A DNA stretch of 64,000 nucleotides from positions 141,420 through 205,419 of the forward strand of contig NZ_JACKUK010000012.1 of the NCBI RefSeq assembly GCF_025822765.1, written 5' to 3'. This DNA comes from Mycobacterium barrassiae (GTDB taxonomy: Bacteria; Actinomycetota; Actinomycetes; Mycobacteriales; Mycobacteriaceae). Position 1 is the first letter of the stretch; every line of letters begins with the position of its first letter. The translations under genes and the position numbers were made by a program. The notes under the pieces were generated by a model. The model was not told where the DNA came from. It did not search any database and saw only the letters and a program-made list of their open reading frames with translations. This document shows, piece after piece, positions 56,602 through 64,000 of this stretch.

Positions 56602-58203
56602 CTACCGGCTCAGCACGTAGCCGTGCGCTTCGCGGTCCCAGGTGTCGGCGCCCAGGCCCCTGCTCCTGAGCACATCCTTGCGGATGCGCCCGATGACGTT
56701 CTTCGGAATCTCGTCGATGACTTCGAGGTAGCGCGGCACACAGAAGTACGGCATGCGGGCCGAGCAGAAATCGAGGAGTTCGGCGAAATCGACTGTCGCA
56801 CCGTCATGCAACGTCACGACGACCAGGATGTCGTCCTCGCCGAGCTCGCTGGGAATGCCTACCGCCGCCGCTTCCGCCACGGCCGGGTGTCGCATCACGA
56901 TCTGCTCGACCTCGACGGACGACACGTTCTCACCCCGGCGACGCAGCGAGTCCTTCGCACGGTCCACGAAGGTGAGGTTTCCGCCGTCGTCGAGTGAACC
57001 GAGATCGCCGGTGCGGAACCACTCTGGATGCGGCTGCACCTGAAGGCTCGCGCCGCCCGACGCCGACGACACATACCCCTCGCTGATGCCATGTGCCGTC
57101 CGTGCCCGGCAGGCGATCTCACCGATCGTATCGGTGGGCAACGGCCGACCCTGACCGTCGACGATTCGCACGTCGTACGCCGGGTTGACCACGCCTGAAG
57201 TACCCGGCTTACCTTCGTCGGAAACCGACTTGTAGGCGATCGGGAACGCCTCGGTCAGGCCGTACATCGTCACGATGCGGCAGCGGTAGCGCTCCTCGAC
57301 GGCGCGGTACATGTCGGCGGCGACGGGAGCCGCCGAGATGAACCGGATGCCGAGCTCGCCGTCCTGTCGGCGCGGGGGCAACCGCATGAGCATCGACAGC
57401 ATCGCGCCCGCACCGGCGAAACCCACGGCGCCACAATCGCGTATCTCATCCCACACCTGGCCGGGGTGGAACGCGGCGGCCAGCACGCTGGTCGCACCGA
57501 CCAGCATGGGTGCCAGGACCGTGGGCGCGGCGCTGAGGTGAAACAGCGGCATCGCGGTCCACATCGTCTCTCCCGGTTGGAGTTCCCAGGATTTCGCGAC
57601 GGTGGCCGCGGCGCTGAAGAGGTAGTGCCACGTCATGGCGACGGCCTTGGACGGGCCGGTGGTGCCGGATGTGAAGAACAGCGCGCCGACGCCGCCCGGC
57701 CCGACGGGTTCGATGTCGGGAGCCGGGACGGACGCGGTAGTCAGCGCCTCGGTGAGCGAATGATCCACGATACGTGTGGATCTCAGCGTCGGCACGTCGC
57801 CGGCGATCTCGTCCAGCCGGGGTCGGCGCTCAGCGTCGGTGATGACCACAGCCGCCCGGGACAGGTTCAAGGCATGGGCGAGAAACTCGCCCTTGCTCGC
57901 GGCGTTCACCGCTGCGGAGACCGCCCCGATCCGCGCGGCGCCGAGCCAGAAGTACACCCATTCGGGACACGTTGCGGTGAACAGCGCCACCGTGTCGCCG
58001 CGGTTGACCCCGAGGTCGGCGAGCATGTGGGCTGCCGCGCATGACCGGTCACGCATCTGCGCGAAGGTGACCGGGGTGTCGGCGATCGACATCATCACCC
58101 GGTCGCCGTACTGCTCGGCGCGACGATCGAGCACGGCAGGCACACTGAATTCGTCGACCCCGAACGCCGCCGGGTCTGGTACGGGCTCCCGGCCGCGACC
58201 CAT
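56602..58203 (-). CDS. acyl-CoA synthetase (FadD-type, AMP-forming)
   Basis: 533 residues, ATG start. The ANL fold has the P-loop-like FFTSGTTGPSKAV (about 176-188), the A5 motif YGLTEAFPI, GDLGSLDDGGNLTFVDRAKD, and the C-terminal catalytic Lys in PKNVIGRIRKDVL. It activates a carboxylic acid to its CoA thioester. Its start is joined to the Rieske oxygenase stop by TGATG. The substrate is likely the product of the adjoining oxygenase, P450 and ALDH. A number for the fadD series cannot be given. Confidence 0.95.
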   Translation of the reverse strand: MGRGREPVPDPAAFGVDEFSVPAVLDRRAEQYGDRVMMSIADTPVTFAQMRDRSCAAAHMLADLGVNRGDTVALFTATCPEWVYFWLGAARIGAVSAAVNAASKGEFLAHALNLSRAAVVITDAERRPRLDEIAGDVPTLRSTRIVDHSLTEALTTASVPAPDIEPVGPGGVGALFFTSGTTGPSKAVAMTWHYLFSAAATVAKSWELQPGETMWTAMPLFHLSAAPTVLAPMLVGATSVLAAAFHPGQVWDEIRDCGAVGFAGAGAMLSMLMRLPPRRQDGELGIRFISAAPVAADMYRAVEERYRCRIVTMYGLTEAFPIAYKSVSDEGKPGTSGVVNPAYDVRIVDGQGRPLPTDTIGEIACRARTAHGISEGYVSSASGGASLQVQPHPEWFRTGDLGSLDDGGNLTFVDRAKDSLRRRGENVSSVEVEQIVMRHPAVAEAAAVGIPSELGEDDILVVVTLHDGATVDFAELLDFCSARMPYFCVPRYLEVIDEIPKNVIGRIRKDVLRSRGLGADTWDREAHGYVLSR

Positions 58204-59318
58204 CAGCGTCCCGCTAGAGCCGGGTCGGGTTCACCGTCGGCCGTATAACCGAAATCGATCGGCGTGGGCTCTTCGCCCGGATAGAACCGGTGCGCCCATC
58301 GCCGCAGCGCGGCATAGTCGCGAGCCTCCTCCGGCGCCAGGTTGGGCTTCTCCAGGTACTTCATATTCTCCCAGGTGAAAAAGTCCTGCTTGATGACTTC
58401 CTGTTGCAGAGCAAGGAATTTCGCCGCACGTCCGCCGGGCTTGTCTCCGGTGTCGCCGGGTTCTCGCAGCGAGGCCTGGGTGTAGAAGTAGTCGGTGTAG
58501 TCCTCGTCCACCGGCGTCTGCCCGGTCACCTGGACGGTCTGGACGAGCTCCTTGGGGAACCGCACAATGCCCAGCCCGAGCGAATAGTTGTCGTAGATGA
58601 TGTTGGCGTCCACCGGGCCGTCGGGCGTGAGCCACGTCGACGGCCTGCCGCCGCCGAAGTTCGCGGTGACCGTCGCGTGCAGGTGGTAGCCGTTGACATC
58701 GAATGACGTTGTGTTGGCGGCGCTGTCGGCCTTGTGGACGAACTGCACGTGATAGGGGTCGGCCGCATTTTCGATGATCATCTGCGCGTGCACCTTGACC
58801 CGGTTGAGCATCCGCGAGTGCGGGTGCAGCGGGTAGTAGTCGTCGGTCTCGAGCTCGGGCAGCACCGGCGGCTGCCAGTACGGCGCACGGCCATGGCGCT
58901 CGTGCCACACCACGATGAAGCCGTACCACTCCTGCACGGGATACGACCTGATCCTGACGTTCTGCTTGCAGCCGATCTTGCTGTACGGGATCAGCGCGTT
59001 GGTGCCCTCACCGCGCCACTGCCAGCCGTGCCACGGGCAGACGATGTGCTCGCCCTCGACGGTGCCGCCGACGCCCATGTTGGCGCCGAGGTGTTGACAG
59101 TAGGCGTCGAGCACGTTCACCTTGCCGGACTTGGTGCGGAAGATGACCAGTTCCTCGCCGAAGTAGTGAGCGCGCTTGACCTGGCCCGGCGCCAGGTCGG
59201 AGGCGAAGCCGACGATGAACCAACCCGTCGGAAAGCGGTAGGTCGAGAGGCTGATTCCGCTGGCGCCGAACTCCCGTTCCGACGGATCGATCTTCGGATC
59301 GTCAACCGTATCCGTCAT
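58203..59318 (-). CDS. Rieske non-heme iron oxygenase, KshA-like
   Basis: 371 residues from the ATG at 59318; an ATG at 59393 in frame is rejected. The Rieske cluster ligands are Cys74, His76, Cys94 and His97 (YCQHLG, CPWHGWQW). The mononuclear iron site is DPYHVQFVH, with later ligand Asp in a C-terminal helix. The layout FRTKSGKVNVLDAYCQHLG is typical of the 3-ketosteroid 9-alpha-hydroxylase (KshA) group and other alpha-only oxygenases. No ferredoxin reductase lies in the operon, so electrons must come from elsewhere. It is divergent from the P450. Confidence 0.92.
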   Translation of the reverse strand: MTDTVDDPKIDPSEREFGASGISLSTYRFPTGWFIVGFASDLAPGQVKRAHYFGEELVIFRTKSGKVNVLDAYCQHLGANMGVGGTVEGEHIVCPWHGWQWRGEGTNALIPYSKIGCKQNVRIRSYPVQEWYGFIVVWHERHGRAPYWQPPVLPELETDDYYPLHPHSRMLNRVKVHAQMIIENAADPYHVQFVHKADSAANTTSFDVNGYHLHATVTANFGGGRPSTWLTPDGPVDANIIYDNYSLGLGIVRFPKELVQTVQVTGQTPVDEDYTDYFYTQASLREPGDTGDKPGGRAAKFLALQQEVIKQDFFTWENMKYLEKPNLAPEEARDYAALRRWAHRFYPGEEPTPIDFGYTADGEPDPALAGR

Positions 59319-59367
59319 TCCATCTCCGTCCGCGCACGCAATAAGCGCAGGTCGCGAAACCTGCCCG

Positions 59368-59396
59368 TTGCCTATTTTTACTATTTTAGGCATTCT
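59368..59396 (+). promoter_or_regulatory. candidate promoter of the P450 gene in the divergent AT-rich gap
   Basis: TTGCCT (59368-59373), a 17-bp AT-rich spacer and CATTCT (59391-59396) would start transcription about 24 nt before the P450 ATG. The 108-bp gap (59319-59426) is AT-rich, with a CTATTTT direct repeat, and should hold the Rieske-operon promoter too. No KstR-type palindrome was found. Confidence 0.45.
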
Positions 59397-59426
59397 AGGT
59401 CAAGGATGGCGACGCGAGGAGCACGC

Positions 59427-60665
59427 ATGCCCACCACGACTCCGGTCGATCTCTCGGATACTGCGTTGTGGCAGAACGGTTTTCCCGACGACCTGTTCGT
59501 CGAGCTGCGCCGTGAACGCCCGATCTTCCACCACGAGCTGACCGAAGGCGTGGCCCAGACGGTGAAGCGCGACTTCTGGATGACCACCAAGCATCGCCAC
59601 GCCCAACGCATCCACCGTGACACCGACGCGTTCACCGCGGCCGACGGTCCCCTGATCCAGGGCATCGGGCCCATCGGGGCGTTCCCGAACGTCATCACCA
59701 TGGACCCGCCCGTGTTGACCAAGCGGCGGCGGGTGATGTCGCACGCGTTCACCCCCAAGGCCATCGGAAAACTCGAAGACGGCATCCGGCGGCGCGCCGC
59801 GGCGATGATCGACGGGCTGCTGGACGCGGGCGGCGGCGACTGGATCACAGACGTCGCCGATGTGCTGCCGATGTCCGTGATCGGCGACATCGTCGGCATC
59901 CCGGAGGAAGACCGGCCTGCCATCTTCGACACGCTCGATCGCATCCTCAAGACCAATAAGCCCGACGATCCCTCCAATCCCGAAGACCATCTCGAGCTGT
60001 TCGGGCAGATCTTCACCTACGCAACAGAACTCACCGCCGAGAAGCGGCGAAATCCGACCGACGACATCTGGAGCACGTTGACCACGGCGGTGGTCACCGA
60101 CGAGACCGGTCACGAACTGTCCATCCCTGCCAACGAACTCGAGATCTTCTTCTTCGTGCTCACCCTGGCGGGCAGCGATACGACGAAGAACGCGTTGGCC
60201 GCCGGACTTCAGGCCTTCGTGGCCAATCCCGGTGAGATCGCCCGCTATCGGTCCGACGAGTCGATCCGGCCCAGCGCCGTCGAAGAGGTGCTGCGCTGGT
60301 CCTCCCCCGTCGCGTTCTGGACCCGCACCACCAAGGTGGACGTGGAGATGGACGGCATCACGATCCCCGCCGGTGATCGCGTGGTGTCGATGCTGCGCTC
60401 GGCCAACCGCGACGAGGACGTCTTCGAGAATGCCTTCGAGTTCGACATCGGACGCACCGACAATCCGCACGTCACCTTCGGCGGAGGCGGTCCGCACCAC
60501 TGCCTCGGCGCCATGCTCGCCCGTGCCGAAATACGTGCGGCGCTCGACGAACTGCTGCTGCGCGCCGAAGACATCAGTCTCGGCCCGGCCAAGGTCACCT
60601 ATCCGAACCTGACCAACAACATGTCGATCTACGACGGGATGCCCATCTCATTGACGCCCCGCTGA
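59427..60665 (+). CDS. cytochrome P450 monooxygenase
   Basis: 412 residues from the ATG at 59427, with GAGGAG just upstream; an ATG at 59406 and a long open upstream frame are rejected. P450 hallmarks are intact: the I-helix oxygen pocket LAGSDTTKN, the K-helix ExxR in EEVLRW, and the heme loop FGGGGPHHCLGAMLARAE with proximal Cys359. The fold is soluble (no N-terminal anchor). It belongs with the bacterial CYP families; I cannot assign a number. Placed divergently from the Rieske/FadD/MaoC operon, it probably performs an early oxidation of the cluster's substrate. Confidence 0.96.
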   Translation: MPTTTPVDLSDTALWQNGFPDDLFVELRRERPIFHHELTEGVAQTVKRDFWMTTKHRHAQRIHRDTDAFTAADGPLIQGIGPIGAFPNVITMDPPVLTKRRRVMSHAFTPKAIGKLEDGIRRRAAAMIDGLLDAGGGDWITDVADVLPMSVIGDIVGIPEEDRPAIFDTLDRILKTNKPDDPSNPEDHLELFGQIFTYATELTAEKRRNPTDDIWSTLTTAVVTDETGHELSIPANELEIFFFVLTLAGSDTTKNALAAGLQAFVANPGEIARYRSDESIRPSAVEEVLRWSSPVAFWTRTTKVDVEMDGITIPAGDRVVSMLRSANRDEDVFENAFEFDIGRTDNPHVTFGGGGPHHCLGAMLARAEIRAALDELLLRAEDISLGPAKVTYPNLTNNMSIYDGMPISLTPR

Positions 60666-60666
60666 G

Positions 60667-62997
60667 TCACAGTCCTTTCGGCCGCGTGCCGATGATTGCG
60701 GCGGCGGAAAGGCGTTCGACATCCGTCTCGGCGAGCCCACAGAATTCGGTCAGCACTTCCCCGTTGTGCTGACCGAGCGTCGGGGGCGGGCGGTGCAGCC
60801 ACCGGTCGACGCCGGCGGGTCGGGCGAACGGCGGGCACGGATAGAGGCCGGGTCCGGTGCTCGGATGGGTGAGGGGTTCGAAGAAGCCGCGATACCGCAG
60901 TTGGGAGTTCTCGATCACGATCGACGGCGAAATCACCTCGGCCGCTGGGATTCCGGCCGCCACGAGTTGGTCGACGACGGTGGCGGCGTCCTGAGTGGCG
61001 AACCACTCCGCGGGATCGCGGTCCGCATCACCCATGAGCGCAGCCAGAGCGCGCGCTTCGGCGTCGGTGCGTACGGTCACCGCGATCCAGTCGTCGTCCC
61101 CAGCGCACCGGTACACGTCCTGCGTCTCACCCGGGTGGTGCCCCCGGTTGCCGCGTCGCTCCAGGACCGACTCGAAGACCTCGAATTCGATTGGCTGCAC
61201 GGCGGTCACGTTGAGGACGCTCTCGATCATCGGCACCTCGACGAGCTGGCCGCGCCCTGTGCGTTCGGTGAATTCGAGTGCCGCCAACAACGCGAAGGCG
61301 GCGTGCGTGCCCGCCAGCGGATCGCAGGCGCCGCGCGGGGCGACGGGCAGCCCGTCGGGCAGGCCCGTCACCCATGCGAGGCCGGCGATCTGCTCCATCG
61401 TCGGGGCGAAGCCCACCCTGTCGCGCCACGGTCCGGTCAGGCCGAACGCAGGCATGCGCACCATCACGAGGCGCGGGTTGAGGTCGAGCAACGCGTCTGC
61501 GCCGAGCCCGAATTGGTCCATGACGCGCGGCGAGAAGTTCTCGATCACCGCGTCGGCCTGACCGATCAGCGTCTTGATCAGCCGAACGCCTTCGTCGGTC
61601 TGCAGGTCCAGGGTGACCGAGCGCTTGTTGGTGTTCATGGCATGGAAGACCCAGCCGTACTCCCACCAGTCGTCGACGTCCTTGCGCATACCGCCGGAGT
61701 ATCGGATGCCGTCCGGCCGCTGAATCGACTCGATCTTGATCACGTCCGCTCCGAACGCGGCCAGCGAGTGCGTCGCCGACGGGCCCGCCCAGAACGCGGT
61801 GAAGTCGACGATGCGCAGACCGGCGAGCGGTCGCCCCGGCGCACCGGCAGCGGACTGCCTTGGTTCCCAGAGGGATTCGGTGTCGGACGCGCCGATAGCG
61901 GGTGCGTGACGAATCGGTGCGGGCGCGGCGGCGGACATCAGCCACGGCGGCCGCGGCTGCCGAAAGCCCGCCGGGTTGTCGACGAATACGCCGCGCTCCT
62001 TGAGGTGGTCCATGTCGGTGACCGTGGCGCCGTTGCCGAGGGGTGCCAGCGGCAACCGGAACAACTGCCCGAGCTCGACGATCTCGGCGACCGTGCGTTC
62101 ACGCATCCACGGGTCGATGCGCTCGCGGATCCAGTCGCGGTAGTCCCACCGCCCGATCTGGAACTGCAACTGGGGCACCTCGGTGAATTCCGGACAGTCC
62201 ACCATTGCGGCGAAGTCCAGCCACTGCTGCCCGGTGACCATGCTGATGCCGACGTATCCGTCCTTGGCCGGTTCGATCGAGGGCACCTCGACCGAGCGCC
62301 GTACGTGCGGTGCCTTCAGCAGCTGCGAGTGCAGCCATTCGCCGCTCTGCATCAGCGTGATCGCCTCGAGCATCGACATGTCGAGGTGCACTCCGCGGCC
62401 ACCGGTGCGAACCCCGCGATGCGCGGCCAGTGCGCCGTACGCCGCCCAGACGCCGCCCTGGTATTCGCCGAGGTCACCGCCGACCGAGATCGGCGGACCG
62501 GCGGGGTCGCCACGGAAACCGGTGAGCCCGGACGCGGCCTGCAGGGTGAACTCCGTCGCAGGTCGTTCGGCCCATGGGCCGGTCCAGCCGAAGTCGGAGA
62601 TGGTGACGATGACGAGCCAGGGCGCCAGCTCCAGCAGCCGGTCGGGGTCGATGCCGCGCGCGGTCGCCGCGGACCTGGTGGCGGTGACGATGACGATGTC
62701 GGCACCGGTGAGCAGTTCGTCGGAAAGGCTTGTGACGCTGCGTTTCCCGGCGTTCAGGTAGGTGAACAGCGGTGCGTCCGCACCATCGGCGGGCGCCGCT
62801 CCGGTGGTGGTGAAGCGGCGGAAGGGATCCCCCGCGGCGGGTTCGACCTTGACGACGTCGGCGCCGACATCGGTGAGCAGCTTCCCGCAGTAGGCTCCCG
62901 CGATACGATCGCTGATCTCGAGGACACGGAGATCATGCAGCGGGGTGGGTGCCGCGTCCTCGCTCAAGCCCTGAACCTCCCGTGGTTTCTTTGTCAT
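60667..62997 (-). CDS. CaiB/BaiF family CoA-transferase, two domains fused
   Basis: 776 residues, about double the usual 400. Domain 1 (about 18-365) has LRVLEISDRIAGAYCGKLLTDVGADVVKVE and Asp206 in RGVHLDMSMLEA. Domain 2 (about 390-765) has GLRIVDFTAFWAGPSATHSLAAFGADVIKIE and, at the position matching Asp206, Glu587 in RGQLVEVPMIES. Class III CoA-transferases normally work as interlinked dimers with a catalytic Asp, so this protein is probably a pseudo-dimer with one canonical and one variant site. It moves CoA between acids. An ATG at 62997 has a weak ribosome site; a TTG at 62967 is an alternative. Its stop lies 1 bp from the P450 stop. Confidence 0.93.
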   Translation of the reverse strand: MTKKPREVQGLSEDAAPTPLHDLRVLEISDRIAGAYCGKLLTDVGADVVKVEPAAGDPFRRFTTTGAAPADGADAPLFTYLNAGKRSVTSLSDELLTGADIVIVTATRSAATARGIDPDRLLELAPWLVIVTISDFGWTGPWAERPATEFTLQAASGLTGFRGDPAGPPISVGGDLGEYQGGVWAAYGALAAHRGVRTGGRGVHLDMSMLEAITLMQSGEWLHSQLLKAPHVRRSVEVPSIEPAKDGYVGISMVTGQQWLDFAAMVDCPEFTEVPQLQFQIGRWDYRDWIRERIDPWMRERTVAEIVELGQLFRLPLAPLGNGATVTDMDHLKERGVFVDNPAGFRQPRPPWLMSAAAPAPIRHAPAIGASDTESLWEPRQSAAGAPGRPLAGLRIVDFTAFWAGPSATHSLAAFGADVIKIESIQRPDGIRYSGGMRKDVDDWWEYGWVFHAMNTNKRSVTLDLQTDEGVRLIKTLIGQADAVIENFSPRVMDQFGLGADALLDLNPRLVMVRMPAFGLTGPWRDRVGFAPTMEQIAGLAWVTGLPDGLPVAPRGACDPLAGTHAAFALLAALEFTERTGRGQLVEVPMIESVLNVTAVQPIEFEVFESVLERRGNRGHHPGETQDVYRCAGDDDWIAVTVRTDAEARALAALMGDADRDPAEWFATQDAATVVDQLVAAGIPAAEVISPSIVIENSQLRYRGFFEPLTHPSTGPGLYPCPPFARPAGVDRWLHRPPPTLGQHNGEVLTEFCGLAETDVERLSAAAIIGTRPKGL

Positions 62998-63071
62998 CTT
63001 AGTAACTTTTGTCAGATAGGGATCGCATACACCCCAGGTCGCGGGCGTTTCGCTGTAGCATTGTCGGCGAT

Positions 63072-63881
63072 ATGACCACTTTGGGTATTGGCCCTGAAGC
63101 TCGCCGCCGGCTGGGCTCGCGCCGCACGGCCGAGATCGTCGCCGACGAACTCCGGCGGCAGATCATCGACGGCGAACTGGCCGACGGTGACCTGCTGCCC
63201 CGCCAGGAGGTGCTCGTCGAGCAGTTCCGGGTGAGCCTGGTGTCGCTGCGGGAAGCCTTGCGGATCCTCGAAACCGAGGGTCTGGTGTCGGTGCGACGCG
63301 GCAACCGCGGTGGTGCCGTCGTCCACGCCCCCGCCAAAGCCAGCGCGGCCTACATGCTCGGTCTGCTGCTGCAGAGCGACACCGTTCCGCTGTCTGATCT
63401 GGGCGCTGCGCTTCAGGAACTCGAGCCCATGTGCGCGGCGCTGGCGGCGCGACGCGCCGACCGCGGTGACGAGCTCGTTCCGAAGCTCAAAGAGATCAAT
63501 AAGGCGATGGCCGAGAACATCGAGGACGGGCCGAAGTTCACCGAGCTCGGTGGCCAGTTCCACGACGAGGTCGTCCGCGGCTGCGGCAATCACACGATGA
63601 TCGCCGTCGTCGGCAGCCTCGAGACGCTGTGGACCGGACACCTGAACTGGTGGGCGCAGGAAACGACCGCCCGGGGTGAGTACCCGTCGATGAGTCAGCG
63701 CCGCATCGCGATGTCGGTGCACAACAAGATCGCCGACGCCATCGAGGCCGGGGACGGCGAACGTGCCCGCAAGCTCTCCGCTCGCCACATCGCCGACACC
63801 CAGACCTACTTCAGCGCAGGCGATCCCGAGCAGCGGATCGTGGCGCTGTCGCCGCAGGCGCTGACTCGACGCAAGCACTAG
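63072..63881 (+). CDS. FadR-type GntR-family transcriptional regulator
   Basis: 269 residues from the ATG at 63072; an ATG at 63009 in frame is rejected. The winged helix reads IVADELRRQIIDGELADGDLLPRQEVLVEQFRVSLVSLREALRILETEGLV. The C-terminal FCD domain has metal/ligand His-type positions (FHDEVVRG, HNKIADAIEAGD, RHIADTQTYF). FadR/GntR regulators of this kind bind acyl-CoA or organic acids. It is divergent from the CaiB-type transferase (74-bp gap) and is the probable regulator of the catabolic cluster. Confidence 0.93.
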   Translation: MTTLGIGPEARRRLGSRRTAEIVADELRRQIIDGELADGDLLPRQEVLVEQFRVSLVSLREALRILETEGLVSVRRGNRGGAVVHAPAKASAAYMLGLLLQSDTVPLSDLGAALQELEPMCAALAARRADRGDELVPKLKEINKAMAENIEDGPKFTELGGQFHDEVVRGCGNHTMIAVVGSLETLWTGHLNWWAQETTARGEYPSMSQRRIAMSVHNKIADAIEAGDGERARKLSARHIADTQTYFSAGDPEQRIVALSPQALTRRKH

Positions 63882-64000
63882 CCTCGATCTTTCGTGAGTG
63901 AGTCGATTATGGTGGGTTTGTTCGGCGCGTAATGCACGGAAGTGCCTGTCCAGCAAGGGAAAATGGGCTTGTCGAAGGTCCATTTGCCCAAGTAGCTGAA
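63882..64000. other. intergenic tail without recognised feature
   Basis: No coding region, hairpin or repeat was recognised in the last 119 bp. The next gene is beyond the window. Confidence 0.5.

Noticed and set aside
59371-59390. Palindromic operator in the P450/Rieske gap
   Set aside because: Only the outer CCTA/TAGG ends pair; the inside is AT-rich but not symmetric.
60766-63075. 769-codon plus-strand frame over the CaiB-type gene
   Set aside because: It is antisense to an unambiguous two-domain CoA-transferase and has no recognisable motif.

Overview
The window reads as the chromosome of a mycobacterium, probably a fast-growing Mycolicibacterium-type species. It is GC-rich, has many GTG starts and ATGA/GTGA/TGATG gene junctions, and its first 25 kb follow almost gene for gene the Mycobacterium tuberculosis order from Rv1837c (glcB) down to Rv1815. 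That synteny is from memory and was not searched.

1-25 kb (core). The 3' part of malate synthase G is followed by a membrane-anchored VWA protein, an alpha/beta hydrolase and glycine decarboxylase (gcvP) with a tandem glycine riboswitch. Then comes a long minus-strand block: ilvG-like TPP enzyme, secA2, pgsA2, DUF881, small basic protein, DUF881, gcvH, garA, and MerR / bifunctional nuclease / MerR (ResR/McdR-like). Two copies of a 54-bp quasi-palindromic intergenic repeat sit just after stop codons in this block. The remnant of an FAD monooxygenase lies between ilvG and a BacA/SbmA-type ABC transporter. A flavoprotein and VOC pair follows behind an exact KstR box, which suggests steroid-linked control. 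After it come an ArsR/SRPBCC pair with a leaderless promoter, a TetR/nitroreductase-like divergent pair with twin operators, and a secreted trypsin-like protease.

25-53 kb (accessory and housekeeping). This part holds an FAD oxidase, a sterol-desaturase-type hydroxylase, a carboxylesterase, an MpaB-type oxygenase with TetR and two SMR pumps, an MFS pump, two DUF202 proteins, an SDR with an autoregulated TetR, a DAP-decarboxylase-like enzyme, malQ, an MGAT-like acyltransferase, and a putative diiron enzyme translationally coupled to a PDR-type reductase. These are followed by pknF, a NUDIX hydrolase, an NDH-2-like enzyme, an LmeA-like protein, an ankyrin protein, an SGNH hydrolase, several NTF2/SRPBCC-fold proteins and an antigen-85-like secreted protein.

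53-64 kb (catabolic cluster). An aldehyde dehydrogenase lies opposite a tightly coupled operon (Rieske oxygenase, acyl-CoA ligase, NTF2-fold protein, two half-size MaoC hydratases). A P450 diverges from this operon. A double-domain CaiB/BaiF CoA-transferase and a FadR-type GntR regulator complete the group. Together these look like oxidation, CoA activation and beta-oxidation-like processing of a hydrophobic, possibly steroid- or terpenoid-like substrate that I cannot identify.

Most likely undescribed systems: the diiron-protein/PDR-reductase pair at 40.6-42.6 kb and the 53.7-63.9 kb catabolic cluster. No rRNA, tRNA, CRISPR array, insertion sequence or prophage was seen.
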